64,000 nt of DNA from assembly GCF_015680405.1 (NCBI RefSeq), contig NZ_JADLJS010000010.1:62001-126000 (forward strand), written 5' to 3'. Below the pieces are notes generated by a model. It had not been told where the DNA came from and made no database searches. It was given only the letters and a program-made list of their open reading frames with translations. Each line of letters starts with the position of its first letter. The first letter of the stretch is position 1. The stretch comes from Pseudomonas pudica. GTDB lineage: Bacteria > Pseudomonadota > Gammaproteobacteria > Pseudomonadales > Pseudomonadaceae. Below, piece by piece: positions 24,417 to 33,989 of this stretch. A program made the position numbers and the translations under genes.

Positions 24417-25661
24417 ATGAAACCACTGCTGTACATCACCCCACTGCGCGCCTTGCTGTTCGGCCTGACCCTGGCCCTGTTCGAGCTGCTCACCTACCTG
24501 GCCAGCGATGCCGTCATGCCGGCCATGCCGGTGGTGGTCGGCGATCTGAACGCCAGCCCCGAATACATTCCCCACGCCCTCAACCTGTACCTGCTGGGGG
24601 GCGTGGTGCTGCAATGGCTGATCGGCCCGCTGGCCGACCGCTATGGCCGGCGCCCGTTGCTGCTGATTGGTTGCGCGTTCTTCGGCCTGGCCTGCATGGC
24701 CACCTTCTGGGTCCACGACATTGGCCTGTTCAACTTGCTGCGCCTGCTGCAGGGCATCGGCCTGGGCTTCGTGGTCACGGTCAGCTACCCGGCCCTGAAC
24801 GAAGCCTTCAGCGAAGCCGACGCCGTGCGCATGATAGCGCTGCTGGCCAATATCGCCTTGCTTTCGCCACTGCTCGGGCCGCTGGTGGGCACCTTGCTGC
24901 TGCAGTGGCTGGACTGGCGCTGGCTGTTCGTGGCCTTTGCCATTGGCGCGGTTCTGGCGTGGCTGCTGCTGTACCGGCTGATGCCGGAAACCCTTGGCGT
25001 GGAGCGCCGCGATGGCTCGCGCCTGGCATTCACGCCGATCCATCTGCTGCCGCTGCTGGCCGGTTACGGCCAGTTGCTGGCCAACCGCCGCTTTGTCGCT
25101 GGTAGCGCGGCCCTGGGCTTGGTCGGTCTGCCGCTGATTGGCTGGATCGGCCTGTCGCCGGTGCTGCTGATCCACGACGAGGGGCTGAGCACCATGGAGT
25201 ACGCGTTGTGGCAGTTGCCGGTGTTTGGCGGGCTGATTCTGGGCAACCTGATCATCAACCGCATAGCCGACCGTTATCCGCTGTCGGCGCTGGTGCGGGG
25301 TGCGTTGTGGCCATACCTGGCCGGCCTTTGCCTGATGGTGCTGGCGACCTGGCACTGGCCGAGCGTGACCAGCGTGGTGGCGGGCATGTCGCTGTACGCG
25401 CTGGGGTTGGGCGTGGCCAACGCGGTGCTGTATCGCATGACGCTGTTCGCCAGCGAGCAGAGCAAGGGGCTGGTCTCGGCCATGCTGGGGATGATCACCA
25501 TCGCCTTGCTGGGGATGGGTGGGGCGGTGCTGGCAATGATTGGCGCCGGGGCCAGCTTGTTGCACTTTGCCCTGGCGGCGGGTGTGGCGGGGGCCTTGGC
25601 GCTGTGGCCACTGTGGTTTGTGGTGGGTAGACGGCCTGGTGAGGGGGCTGTTGCTCAGTAA
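24417..25661 (+). CDS. MdfA-like MFS multidrug transporter
   Basis: 414 residues, 12 predicted membrane helices, DHA1 family. The N-terminus follows E. coli MdfA closely: FELLTYLASD places Glu23 and Asp31 at the positions of MdfA Glu26 and Asp34, membrane acidic residues known to matter for cation recognition and proton coupling. LADRYGRRPLLLIG is the MFS motif A. A proton-driven exporter of cationic and neutral drugs is therefore likely; the natural substrate is unknown. It stands alone between two REP pairs. Confidence 0.82.
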   Translation: MKPLLYITPLRALLFGLTLALFELLTYLASDAVMPAMPVVVGDLNASPEYIPHALNLYLLGGVVLQWLIGPLADRYGRRPLLLIGCAFFGLACMATFWVHDIGLFNLLRLLQGIGLGFVVTVSYPALNEAFSEADAVRMIALLANIALLSPLLGPLVGTLLLQWLDWRWLFVAFAIGAVLAWLLLYRLMPETLGVERRDGSRLAFTPIHLLPLLAGYGQLLANRRFVAGSAALGLVGLPLIGWIGLSPVLLIHDEGLSTMEYALWQLPVFGGLILGNLIINRIADRYPLSALVRGALWPYLAGLCLMVLATWHWPSVTSVVAGMSLYALGLGVANAVLYRMTLFASEQSKGLVSAMLGMITIALLGMGGAVLAMIGAGASLLHFALAAGVAGALALWPLWFVVGRRPGEGAVAQ

Positions 25662-25670
25662 ACTTCATTG

Positions 25671-25763
25671 CCTGTACCGGCCTCTTCGCAGCACAAGGCT
25701 GCTCCTACAGAGCTGTTGTGTATCTGCAGGAGCAGCCTAGTGCTGCGAAGAGGCCGGTACAGG
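25671..25763. repeat. REP pair (inverted), CAGCACAAGGCTGCTCCTAC subtype
   Basis: Outer arms CCTGTACCGGCCTCTTCGCA and complement are perfect over 23 bases. It sits between the convergent mdfA-like and ampG genes. The core differs from other pairs (AGGCTGCTCC), and both arms carry this difference. Confidence 0.92.
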
Positions 25764-25776
25764 CAATACAAACCTG

Positions 25777-27324
25777 TCAGGGCCGCTCGGCCGCCGAACC
25801 TTCCTCTGCCACCGGTTTGCCCGGCCCGGCCTCCTGGCGCCACTGCAGGGCAATCAGGATCAGGGTCGGCACGCCCAGCAGGGCAGTGATCAGGAAGAAG
25901 TCGTGGTAGCCGAACTTCTCCACCATGACCCCCGAATACCCGCCGATCAGCCTTGGTAACAGCAGCATGATCGAGCTGAGCAACGCGTACTGGGTAGCCG
26001 AGAACTTCAGGTTGGTCAGGCTCGACAGGTAGGCGACGAATGCCGAGGTGGCCATGCCTGAGCTGAAGTTGTCCAGCGAGATGGTCACCACCAGCATCTG
26101 CAGGTTAGGGCCCATGTCGGCCAGCATCAGGAACAGGATGTTGGTACCCGCCGAGGCCGCACCACCGATGAACAGGATCGGCATGATGCCGAAGCGCACG
26201 ATCAGCAGGCCACCAACCCCGGCGCCGACCAGGGTCATGATCAGGCCGAAAATCTTGCTGACGCTGGCGATCTGGTCCTTGGTGAAGCCCATGTCGATGT
26301 AGAACACGTTGGCCATCACACCCATCACCGTGTCCGACATGCGATAGGTGGCGATCAGGCCGAGCAGCAGCAAGGCCTGCCAGCGGTAGCGGGCAATGAA
26401 ATCGTTGACCGGGGTCAGCACCGGCGCCAGGCCGCGACGGCCCAGGCTCGACAGGCACGCCCAGGTCAGCAGCACATAGAGGATCAGGCGCAGGAAGGCG
26501 CGGTCTTCCAGCAGCAGGTCCAGTGGCGTGGCATCACCGGAGATGACGCTGGACCAGCCGGTATTGAACATCTGGGTGAAGCTGGCCGGTACCGACACCA
26601 GCAGGATGATCAGCACGAACACCGAGGCCAGTTGGTGCACCAGCCCATAACGCGCTGCCGACAGCTGGGTACGCATGGGTACGGGCGGTTCGCGCATGAT
26701 CAGGGTGGTGAACACGGCGGGCAGCATCATCACCGCGAACATGACGTAGGTGCCGGCCCAGGCCTTGTGCAGGTAGCTGAAACCGGTGGAGCCGAACCAC
26801 TCGGCGAAGAACAGTGCGCCTGCCGTGGCCAGCAGGGCCGCCACGCGGTAGCCGGCCATGTAGCTGGCGGCGAGCGCTGCCTGGCGCTGGTCGTCGGCGA
26901 TTTCCAGGCGGTAGGCATCGACGGCGATGTCCTGGGTGGCCGAAGCGAACGCCACCAGCACCGCCAGGGCGATCAGCCATGACAGGTGCTGCTGCGGGTC
27001 GCACAGGCTCATGCCGACCAGCCCGACCACTACCAGTGCCTGCGACAGCAGCAGCCACGAACGCCGACGCCCCAGGCTGCCAAGCAGCGGCAGGCGCCAT
27101 TGGTCGAGCAGCGGTGACCATACCCATTTGAAGGCGTAGGCCAGGCCGATCAGGCTGGCGTAACCGATGGTCTCGCGGGCCACGCCGGCTTCGCGCAACC
27201 ACACCGAAAGGGTGGAAAACACCAGCATGTAGGGCAGACCGGCAGCGAAGCCGAGCAGCAAAAGTACCAAGGTTGACGGGCTGGCATAGGCAGCAAGCGC
27301 AGCGCGCCAGGTTTTACGGGGCAT
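25777..27324 (-). CDS. ampG: Muropeptide permease AmpG
   Basis: 515 residues, 12 to 14 membrane helices, MFS. Imports GlcNAc-anhydroMurNAc peptides for cell-wall recycling; in Pseudomonas this supplies the signal for AmpR-controlled beta-lactamase. The sequence has GFAAGLPYMLVFSTLSVWLREAGV at the N-terminus (TM1 region), the DQWRLPLLGSLGRRRSW loop and ATQDIAVDAYR, all typical of AmpG. The C-terminal tail is short and hydrophilic. Single-gene transcript facing the mdfA-like gene. Confidence 0.94.
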   Translation of the reverse strand: MPRKTWRAALAAYASPSTLVLLLLGFAAGLPYMLVFSTLSVWLREAGVARETIGYASLIGLAYAFKWVWSPLLDQWRLPLLGSLGRRRSWLLLSQALVVVGLVGMSLCDPQQHLSWLIALAVLVAFASATQDIAVDAYRLEIADDQRQAALAASYMAGYRVAALLATAGALFFAEWFGSTGFSYLHKAWAGTYVMFAVMMLPAVFTTLIMREPPVPMRTQLSAARYGLVHQLASVFVLIILLVSVPASFTQMFNTGWSSVISGDATPLDLLLEDRAFLRLILYVLLTWACLSSLGRRGLAPVLTPVNDFIARYRWQALLLLGLIATYRMSDTVMGVMANVFYIDMGFTKDQIASVSKIFGLIMTLVGAGVGGLLIVRFGIMPILFIGGAASAGTNILFLMLADMGPNLQMLVVTISLDNFSSGMATSAFVAYLSSLTNLKFSATQYALLSSIMLLLPRLIGGYSGVMVEKFGYHDFFLITALLGVPTLILIALQWRQEAGPGKPVAEEGSAAERP

Positions 27325-27367
27325 GGGCCAACATCTGCCTCAAGTTTGCGAAAACAAAGCGCGCACT

Positions 27368-27721
27368 CTAACCGCTGTGCTCCATCGGGCGCCAGCCATG
27401 GCGCGTCATATCCACACGATTGTTGGTTACATTGACACCCTCCGCGCGCAGTCGCGCCCGTTGTTCATCCCCCGATGGGGTACCCAGTGCCAGGCTCAGC
27501 CGGCCACCAGCGCCAAGCACCCGGTGCCAGGGCAGACGAGTGTCCGTGGGCAGTTGCCCGAGGGTGCGCCCGACCCAGCGTGCCGCCCGCCCAAGCCCCG
27601 CCAGCTCGGCCAGCTGGCCATAGCTGACCACCTTGCCGGCGGGCACTTGGCCGAGTACCGAATACAGCGCCGTTCGTCGGCCCTCGGCGGAGTCGAGGGC
27701 GTGCTCATATCCGTCAGACAT
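27368..27721 (-). CDS. atl: Alkyltransferase-like (ATL) DNA base-flipping protein
   Basis: 117 residues, only the C-terminal DNA-binding domain of an O6-alkylguanine transferase. The active-site PCHR motif is PWHR here, with Trp65 replacing the acceptor Cys, the mark of ATL proteins. ATLs bind O6-alkylguanine without repairing it and hand the lesion to nucleotide excision repair. The VSYGQLAELAG helix and the RTLGQLP wing are intact. It starts 353 bases upstream of the convergent... fully inside the ampG-DUF481 interval, on the ampG strand. Confidence 0.9.
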   Translation of the reverse strand: MSDGYEHALDSAEGRRTALYSVLGQVPAGKVVSYGQLAELAGLGRAARWVGRTLGQLPTDTRLPWHRVLGAGGRLSLALGTPSGDEQRARLRAEGVNVTNNRVDMTRHGWRPMEHSG

Positions 27722-27806
27722 CAGGCACCCACTGGGCTGCAGGTGAAACCGGACCGGCGGTCTGGCAAATGAGAGTTGAACTCAACGGCATGCTCCCGGT
27801 CTTTCC

Positions 27807-27834
27807 TTGCTCTGGTCGTGGTTATCTGGATAAT
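27807..27834 (+). promoter_or_regulatory. Candidate promoter of the DUF481 gene
   Basis: TTGCTC (27807-27812), 16-base spacer, GATAAT (27829-27834), about 54 bases before the ATG at 27888. Confidence 0.45.
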
Positions 27835-27887
27835 GCCCGGCTTTTTTCGTCAAATCGAACCCGTACTCCGCAAATCATAGCCCGCTT

Positions 27888-28898
27888 ATGAATTCTAGAT
27901 CCTTGTTGTGCCTGCTTGCTGCTTCCCTGTGCGCCTCCCCGGTGTTCGCCGACACCGTGTGGATGAAGAACGGTGATCGGCTAAGCGGCAAGATCAAAGT
28001 ATTCGATGGCGGCAAGCTGCTGCTGGAAACCCCCTATGGCGGTTCCATCGCCCTGGACTGGAAAGAGGTCCAGACCCTGGAGAGCGACCAGGAGATGCTG
28101 GTCAAGCAGGACGCCTACAGCGGTGAGCGCGCCAAGTCGCTGAAGGCCGCCGAGCCCGGCAAGGTGACCCTGGCCAATGGCGAGGCGCCGAAGACCGTGG
28201 AGCTGGCCAGCATCGAGCAGATCATGAAGCCCAAGCCACTGGTCGAGGATTTCGTGTGGAAGGGCAACGTCGACGTGGCCCTGGACTACAAGCGCGCCGA
28301 GAACGACACCGACGACTACGACGTCGGCTTCAAGACCAGTGCCCGCCATGGCCGCTGGCGGCACAACGCCGAAGGCGAATACAACCGCGAGACCAAGGAC
28401 GACGTCACCACCACCGACAACTGGAGTGCCGAGTACGCCCTGGACCGCTTCCTCACCGAGAAGTGGTTCTGGCAGGGGCGCATGGAGTACAAGCGCGACC
28501 GCATCGAAGACCTCGCCCGCCAGCGCACCGTGGGTACCGGCCCGGGTTACCAGTTCTGGGACAACGAACTGGGCGCGTTTTCGCTGGGTTCGTTGATCAA
28601 CCGTACCGACTTCGAATACCAGGATGGCGCCAAGGACAACTTCTATTCCGCGGCGGTGAAGTGGGACTACACCCGCTACCTGATTGGCAAGAACGTGCAG
28701 TTGTTCACCAACGGCGAGTTCGCCAAGCCGCTGGGTGGCGTGGCCGACTACGCGCTGGATGCCGAGGTTGGCCTGCGCTACAAAGTCACCGAGTGGGCCT
28801 CGCTGAACCTCAAGGCGGAAAAGGACATAATCACTGGTACGCGGGACAGTGACCTGGACAAGACCCGTTACACCGCAGGCTTCGGCGTTACCTGGTGA
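27888..28898 (+). CDS. DUF481 outer-membrane beta-barrel-like protein
   Basis: 336 residues. Signal peptide at about 1-21, cleaved after VFA. The first half is a small beta-rich part (DTVWMKNGDRLSGKI repeats twice in pattern with VTLANGEAPKTVELASI). From about 125 on it has alternating aromatic strands (WKGNVDVALDYKRA, TSARHGRWRHNAEGEYNRE) ending in a C-terminal Trp, as in outer-membrane barrels. DUF481 proteins are salt-induced outer membrane proteins in some bacteria; the function here is unknown. Confidence 0.85.
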   Translation: MNSRSLLCLLAASLCASPVFADTVWMKNGDRLSGKIKVFDGGKLLLETPYGGSIALDWKEVQTLESDQEMLVKQDAYSGERAKSLKAAEPGKVTLANGEAPKTVELASIEQIMKPKPLVEDFVWKGNVDVALDYKRAENDTDDYDVGFKTSARHGRWRHNAEGEYNRETKDDVTTTDNWSAEYALDRFLTEKWFWQGRMEYKRDRIEDLARQRTVGTGPGYQFWDNELGAFSLGSLINRTDFEYQDGAKDNFYSAAVKWDYTRYLIGKNVQLFTNGEFAKPLGGVADYALDAEVGLRYKVTEWASLNLKAEKDIITGTRDSDLDKTRYTAGFGVTW

Positions 28899-28904
28899 AC
28901 CGCC

Positions 28905-29008
28905 GGGGGCGCGTAGCGCCCCTTTCGCGACACAAGGCCGCTCCTGCAGCATGTACGCGATCCTTTGCAGGAGCGGCCTTGCGTCGCGATGGGCTGCAAA
29001 GCAGCCCC
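28905..29008. repeat. REP pair (inverted), ACAAGGCCGCTCCTGC subtype
   Basis: Inverted copies behind the DUF481 gene; the core carries CTCCTGCAG on the left and CTTTGCAGGAG on the right. Confidence 0.88.
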
Positions 29009-29073
29009 ATTGGCACTGGATCTGATAATGCTTATCTTGTCCCATCCAGTCCGATATCAGGAGCCGCCCCCAA

Positions 29074-29805
29074 GTGAGTACCAATGCCATCCGCCCCGCC
29101 CGGGAGCTGCTACTCAAGGAATACCGCGGCGTACTCTCGACCCATTCCAAGTCGATGCCCGGCTACCCCTTCGGCTCTGTTGTACCGTATTGCCTGGACG
29201 CCCAGGGCAACCCGCTGATCCTCATCAGCCGCATCGCCCAGCACACCCACAACCTGCTGAAGGACCCCAAGTGCTCGCTGCTGGTGGGCGAACGCGAAGC
29301 CGAGGACGTACAGGCCGTGGGGCGGCTGACGGTGATGGCCGAGGCCCACAAGCTGGTGGATGAGGCCGTCATCGAGGCTGCCGCCGAGCGCTACTACCGC
29401 TATTTCCCGGACGCGGCCAATTACCACAAGGCCCACGACTTCGACTTCTGGGTGTTGCAGCCGGTACGTCACCGCTACATTGGCGGCTTCGGCGCCATCC
29501 ACTGGCTCGACCAGGTGACGTTGGCCAACCCGCTCGCCGGCAAGGCCGAGACGAGCATGGTCGAGCACATGAACAACGACCACGCCGACGCGATAGCCCA
29601 TTATGTGGAGCTGAGCGATTTGCCACGCCATGCACCCGCGCAGATGGTCGGTGTAGACAGCGAAGGCATGCACCTGCGTATCGGCCAGGCGGTGTACTGG
29701 TTGCCTTTCCCAAGTAACTGCAACACGCCGACACAAGTCCGCGAAGCCCTGGTTTTGCTGGCTCGCGCCGACAAGTGGCCGGTTGCCACGGAAGTCGAGG
29801 GTTGA
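29074..29805 (+). CDS. HugZ-type haem utilisation / pyridoxamine-oxidase-fold protein
   Basis: 243 residues, GTG start with AGGAG at 29059-29063. The N-terminal split-barrel domain (about 15-150) has YPFGSVVPYCLD and the GERE segment; the C-terminal part (about 165-240) carries MVEHMNNDHADAI, the histidine-rich motif of the DUF2470/HugZ C-terminal domain. HugZ and HutZ bind and degrade haem; many pseudomonad members have no tested activity. Not next to known haem uptake genes, so the role is inferred from the family only. Confidence 0.82.
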   Translation: MSTNAIRPARELLLKEYRGVLSTHSKSMPGYPFGSVVPYCLDAQGNPLILISRIAQHTHNLLKDPKCSLLVGEREAEDVQAVGRLTVMAEAHKLVDEAVIEAAAERYYRYFPDAANYHKAHDFDFWVLQPVRHRYIGGFGAIHWLDQVTLANPLAGKAETSMVEHMNNDHADAIAHYVELSDLPRHAPAQMVGVDSEGMHLRIGQAVYWLPFPSNCNTPTQVREALVLLARADKWPVATEVEG

Positions 29806-29872
29806 AAAGCCGAGCTCACGCATCCATTTGTGGGTCTTACAGGAAGGTTGTCTTCCAACGAGGATTGCTTTG

Positions 29873-30334
29873 ATGCGTGCTTTTCTACTGCTGTTTCTCC
29901 TGTTTCCCGTGCTGGAGCTGTTCGTCTTCGTGAAGGTCAGTGCCGCCATCGGTTTCTTCCCGGCGCTGCTGCTGATCATCGCCGGCTCCGCCCTGGGTGT
30001 GCTGGTGATGCGCGTGGCCGGGCTGGCTACCGCACTGCGCGCCCGTGAAAGCCTGCAGCGTGGCGAACTGCCCGCCGAGGACATGTTCCAGGGCATGATG
30101 CTGGCCGTTGGTGGGGGCCTGCTGTTGCTGCCAGGTTTCATCAGCGACGTTCTGGGCCTGCTGTGCCTGCTGCCATTCACCCGTCACCTGGCCGCGCGCA
30201 AGATGCGCGAGCGTGCCGAGGCTCAGGCCATGCGCCAGCGTGCCTTCCAGGAGGACCCGTTCCAGGCGCGGCCGCAGGATGGCGGGCATCGGCCGAATGT
30301 GATCGAAGGCGAGTACGAGCGCCGCGACAAGTAA
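29873..30334 (+). CDS. fxsA: FxsA cytoplasmic membrane protein
   Basis: 153 residues. Four short hydrophobic segments in the first 120 residues (LLLFLLFPVLELFVFVKV, then ALLLIIAGSALGVLVM, and VGGGLLLLPGFISDVLGLLCLLP), then a charged tail. FxsA in E. coli relieves exclusion of phage T7 when overproduced. The position directly upstream of groES matches P. aeruginosa. The start at 29873 follows GAGGA (about 29859-29863). Confidence 0.9.
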   Translation: MRAFLLLFLLFPVLELFVFVKVSAAIGFFPALLLIIAGSALGVLVMRVAGLATALRARESLQRGELPAEDMFQGMMLAVGGGLLLLPGFISDVLGLLCLLPFTRHLAARKMRERAEAQAMRQRAFQEDPFQARPQDGGHRPNVIEGEYERRDK

Positions 30335-30338
30335 TAGC

Positions 30339-30443
30339 CGGGGGCCGCTTCGCGCCCCTATCGCGACACAAGGCCGCTCCTACAGAGTATGCGAACCCCT
30401 GTAGGAGCGGCCTTGTGTCGCGATAGGGCTGCGAAGCGGCCCC
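30339..30443. repeat. REP pair (inverted), ACAAGGCCGCTCCTAC subtype
   Basis: Inverted copies between fxsA and groES; the central cores are exact complements (CGCGACACAAGGCCGCTCCT). Confidence 0.92.
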
Positions 30444-30481
30444 AAGCTTTTCAGGCTAATGAAAAATTTTCTGAAGCAAGC

Positions 30482-30510
30482 CTTGTAATTGAATATGACG
30501 GCCTCATGTA
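30482..30510 (+). promoter_or_regulatory. Sigma-32 (RpoH) heat-shock promoter of groESL
   Basis: CTTGTAA (30482-30488), 13-base spacer, CCTCATGTA (30502-30510). This fits the RpoH consensus CTTGAAA - 13 to 17 - CCCCATNTA with one mismatch in each half. The predicted leader is about 140 bases and contains a GGTGTCGACACC palindrome at about 30610-30621. Confidence 0.8.
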
Positions 30511-30656
30511 GTGGTCACCGCAAGGTTTCTGGTGGCGACACCAGACATTACACAGGTGCTTCGCCCATTGCGGATCACCCCCGGCAACGCCGGACTGCAT
30601 CAAACCGCCGGTGTCGACACCGGCCGATGAAAACCACTATTTGGGAGAGATCGACA

Positions 30657-30950
30657 ATGAAGCTTCGTCCTCTGCATGACCGCGTCGTCATCCGTCGCAG
30701 CGAAGAAGAATCGAAAACCGCTGGCGGTATCGTCCTGCCGGGTTCGGCCGCTGAAAAACCAAACCGCGGCGAAGTCGTCGCCGTCGGCACCGGTCGCATC
30801 CTGGACAACGGCGAAGTTCGCGCGCTGGCCGTGAAAGTGGGTGACAAAGTGGTTTTCGGCCCTTACTCGGGCAGCAACACCGTGAAAGTCGATGGCGAAG
30901 ACCTGCTGGTCATGGCCGAGAACGAAATCCTGGCCGTTATCGAAGGCTGA
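30657..30950 (+). CDS. groES: Co-chaperonin GroES
   Basis: 97 residues, exact family length. Forms the heptameric lid of Gro[16 protein letters not shown], the GGIVLPGSA mobile loop and the C-terminal [10 protein letters not shown] are all standard. Ribosome site GGGAGAG at 30643-30649. A 49-base gap separates it from groEL. Confidence 0.98.
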   Translation: MKLRPLHDRVVIRRSEEESKTAGGIVLPGSAAEKPNRGEVVAVGTGRILDNGEVRALAVKVGDKVVFGPYSGSNTVKVDGEDLLVMAENEILAVIEG

Positions 30951-30993
30951 TTTCCACGACTTCCCGTTACTCCAAAGAAATTCCAAGGATTAA

Positions 30994-32640
<1,647 letters not shown>

Positions 32641-32665
32641 GCCAGCCTTACCCCCTGCACCATGA

Positions 32666-32697
32666 AAGCCCCGGTTCGCGAGAACCGGGGCTTTTTT
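32666..32697 (+). terminator. groEL terminator (copy 1)
   Basis: AGCCCCGGTTC (32667-32677), loop GCGA, GAACCGGGGCT (32682-32692), then TTTTT. A strong 11-base-pair stem. Confidence 0.95.
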
Positions 32698-32717
32698 GTT
32701 TTTCCTGTTGGGGCCAT

Positions 32718-32836
32718 TGGGGCTGCTGCGCAGCCCATCGCCGGCTAGCCAGCTCCCACAGGATTGTGCCAACACTGGGACTTGCGCTGTACCTGTGGGA
32801 GCTGGCTTGCCGGCGAAAGGGCCGCAAAGCGGCCCC
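32718..32836. repeat. REP pair (inverted) in spacer copy 1, AGCCAGCTCCCAC subtype
   Basis: Left arm GCCGGCTAGCCAGCTCCCACAGG, right arm the complement of GCCGGCAAGCCAGC...; one base of the left arm (T in CTAGCC) has drifted. Confidence 0.9.
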
Positions 32837-32907
32837 TGGTTCAGGCGATGCTGCAGGCATGCTGGCATGCCGTAAGCCAGCCTTACCCCCTGCACCACCA
32901 GAAAGCC

Positions 32908-32938
32908 CCCGTTCGCGAGAGTCGGGGCTTTTTCGTTT
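32908..32938 (+). terminator. Second, decayed groEL terminator (copy 2)
   Basis: AAGCCCCCG ... CGGGGCTTTTT: the outer stem is intact with one bulged C, while the inner GGTTC/GAACC stem of copy 1 has been lost. It probably still works as a backup terminator. Confidence 0.75.
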
Positions 32939-32954
32939 GCCTTGTGAGGGCCAT

Positions 32955-33073
32955 TGGGGTTGCTGCGCAGCCCATCGCCGGCAAGCCAGCTCCCACAGGA
33001 TTGCGCCAACACTGGGACTTGCGCTGTACCTGTGGGAGCTGGCTTGCCGGCGAAAGGGCCGCAAAGCGGCCCC
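32955..33073. repeat. REP pair (inverted) in spacer copy 2, AGCCAGCTCCCAC subtype
   Basis: Nearly identical to the pair in copy 1, including the spacer between the arms (GGATTGyGCCAACACTGGGA), which shows shared descent and not two independent insertions. Confidence 0.92.
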
Positions 33074-33077
33074 TGGG

Positions 33078-33806
33078 TCAGGCGACGCTACGCTCGGCAG
33101 CAGGCACCTCAGCCATTCCCCGCCGATACAGGATCAGGTAATACGACCCCAACCCGATCAACCAGCAGAACACCGCCGTCCACACGTTGTGCGAAAGGAA
33201 GTGCGCCCCCTGCATCATCCTGCCCAGCGACAACACCGACCCGGCGACGAAGGCAACCGTCAACGCCACCCGCGCCAGGCGCGGCTTGCGATCACGCAAC
33301 ATGAAGAACAGGCCGAACAGGCAGAACCCGGTCGCGGCATGCCCGCCCGGCCAGCACAGCCCGGGCTTGTCGGTCGCCGGCCGCGGCTCCAGCAGCTTGC
33401 TGTAGGTTTCCTTCCCGCCAAACTGGGTCAGGCTCCATGGGCATTGCACCTGGGTCACTTTCTTCAGCGGCGTGACAAATGCCGTGGACAGGCCCAGCGC
33501 CAGCACCAGGCAGCCCAGCTCACGGCGCCAGCCGAACAGGCGCTTCCAGAAGAAGCTGGCAGCAAAAGTCACCAGCGACATCACCCCCAGCAGGATCACC
33601 CCCTGCTTGACCCGGTCATGCAGGATGTTCTCCAGCAAATAGCTGTGGCGGCCGATGAATTGCCCGGCAGCAGGGTCGAAGAACAGGTTGGCAATGTCCA
33701 TGTCGACCGAGGTCAGTTCCAGCAGAATCAGGCCCAGCGCGGTCGCCAGGGGTAGCCCCAGGTACAGCCAGAAATTGATCGGGCGAGGGCGGGTTGGTTG
33801 CTGCAT
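33078..33806 (-). CDS. PAP2-family membrane lipid phosphatase
   Basis: 242 residues, about six membrane helices. PAP2 motifs are present in the form used by one bacterial subfamily: K-x6-CP (KKVTQVQCPW, where the classic motif has RP), PGGHAATG, and GR-x5-H with HFLSH (the classic final Asp is His). Likely acts on lipid phosphates such as undecaprenyl pyrophosphate or lipid A phosphates at the periplasmic face. It faces groEL and diverges from colR; its P. putida counterpart is, as I recall, a ColR target, and a good ColR box lies upstream. Confidence 0.85.
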   Translation of the reverse strand: MQQPTRPRPINFWLYLGLPLATALGLILLELTSVDMDIANLFFDPAAGQFIGRHSYLLENILHDRVKQGVILLGVMSLVTFAASFFWKRLFGWRRELGCLVLALGLSTAFVTPLKKVTQVQCPWSLTQFGGKETYSKLLEPRPATDKPGLCWPGGHAATGFCLFGLFFMLRDRKPRLARVALTVAFVAGSVLSLGRMMQGAHFLSHNVWTAVFCWLIGLGSYYLILYRRGMAEVPAAERSVA

Positions 33807-33877
33807 GACGGCTCCAGGGCGCGAAAAAGATCGGGCATTGTCGGCCGCCCGCTATCCTGTGTCCGTGAAGGATCAGT

Positions 33878-33891
33878 GAAAAAACCGTCAA
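33878..33891 (-). promoter_or_regulatory. ColR-box candidate upstream of the PAP2 gene
   Basis: On the minus strand it reads TTGACGGTTTTTTC, matching all fixed positions of the ColR motif I recall, (T/C)(T/C)NA(C/G)NN(T/C)TTTTT(C/G). It lies about 72 bases upstream of the PAP2 ATG, inside the divergent PAP2-colR gap. Confidence 0.65.
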
Positions 33892-33989
33892 GTGCGCTGA
33901 ATTTTCCCTGGGGCTGGCACCCTGCAGGCATAGGCCTTAAGCTGCGCCTGCCGCGCACCACAGCGAGAAGCGCCGCACAGGAGAAACCG

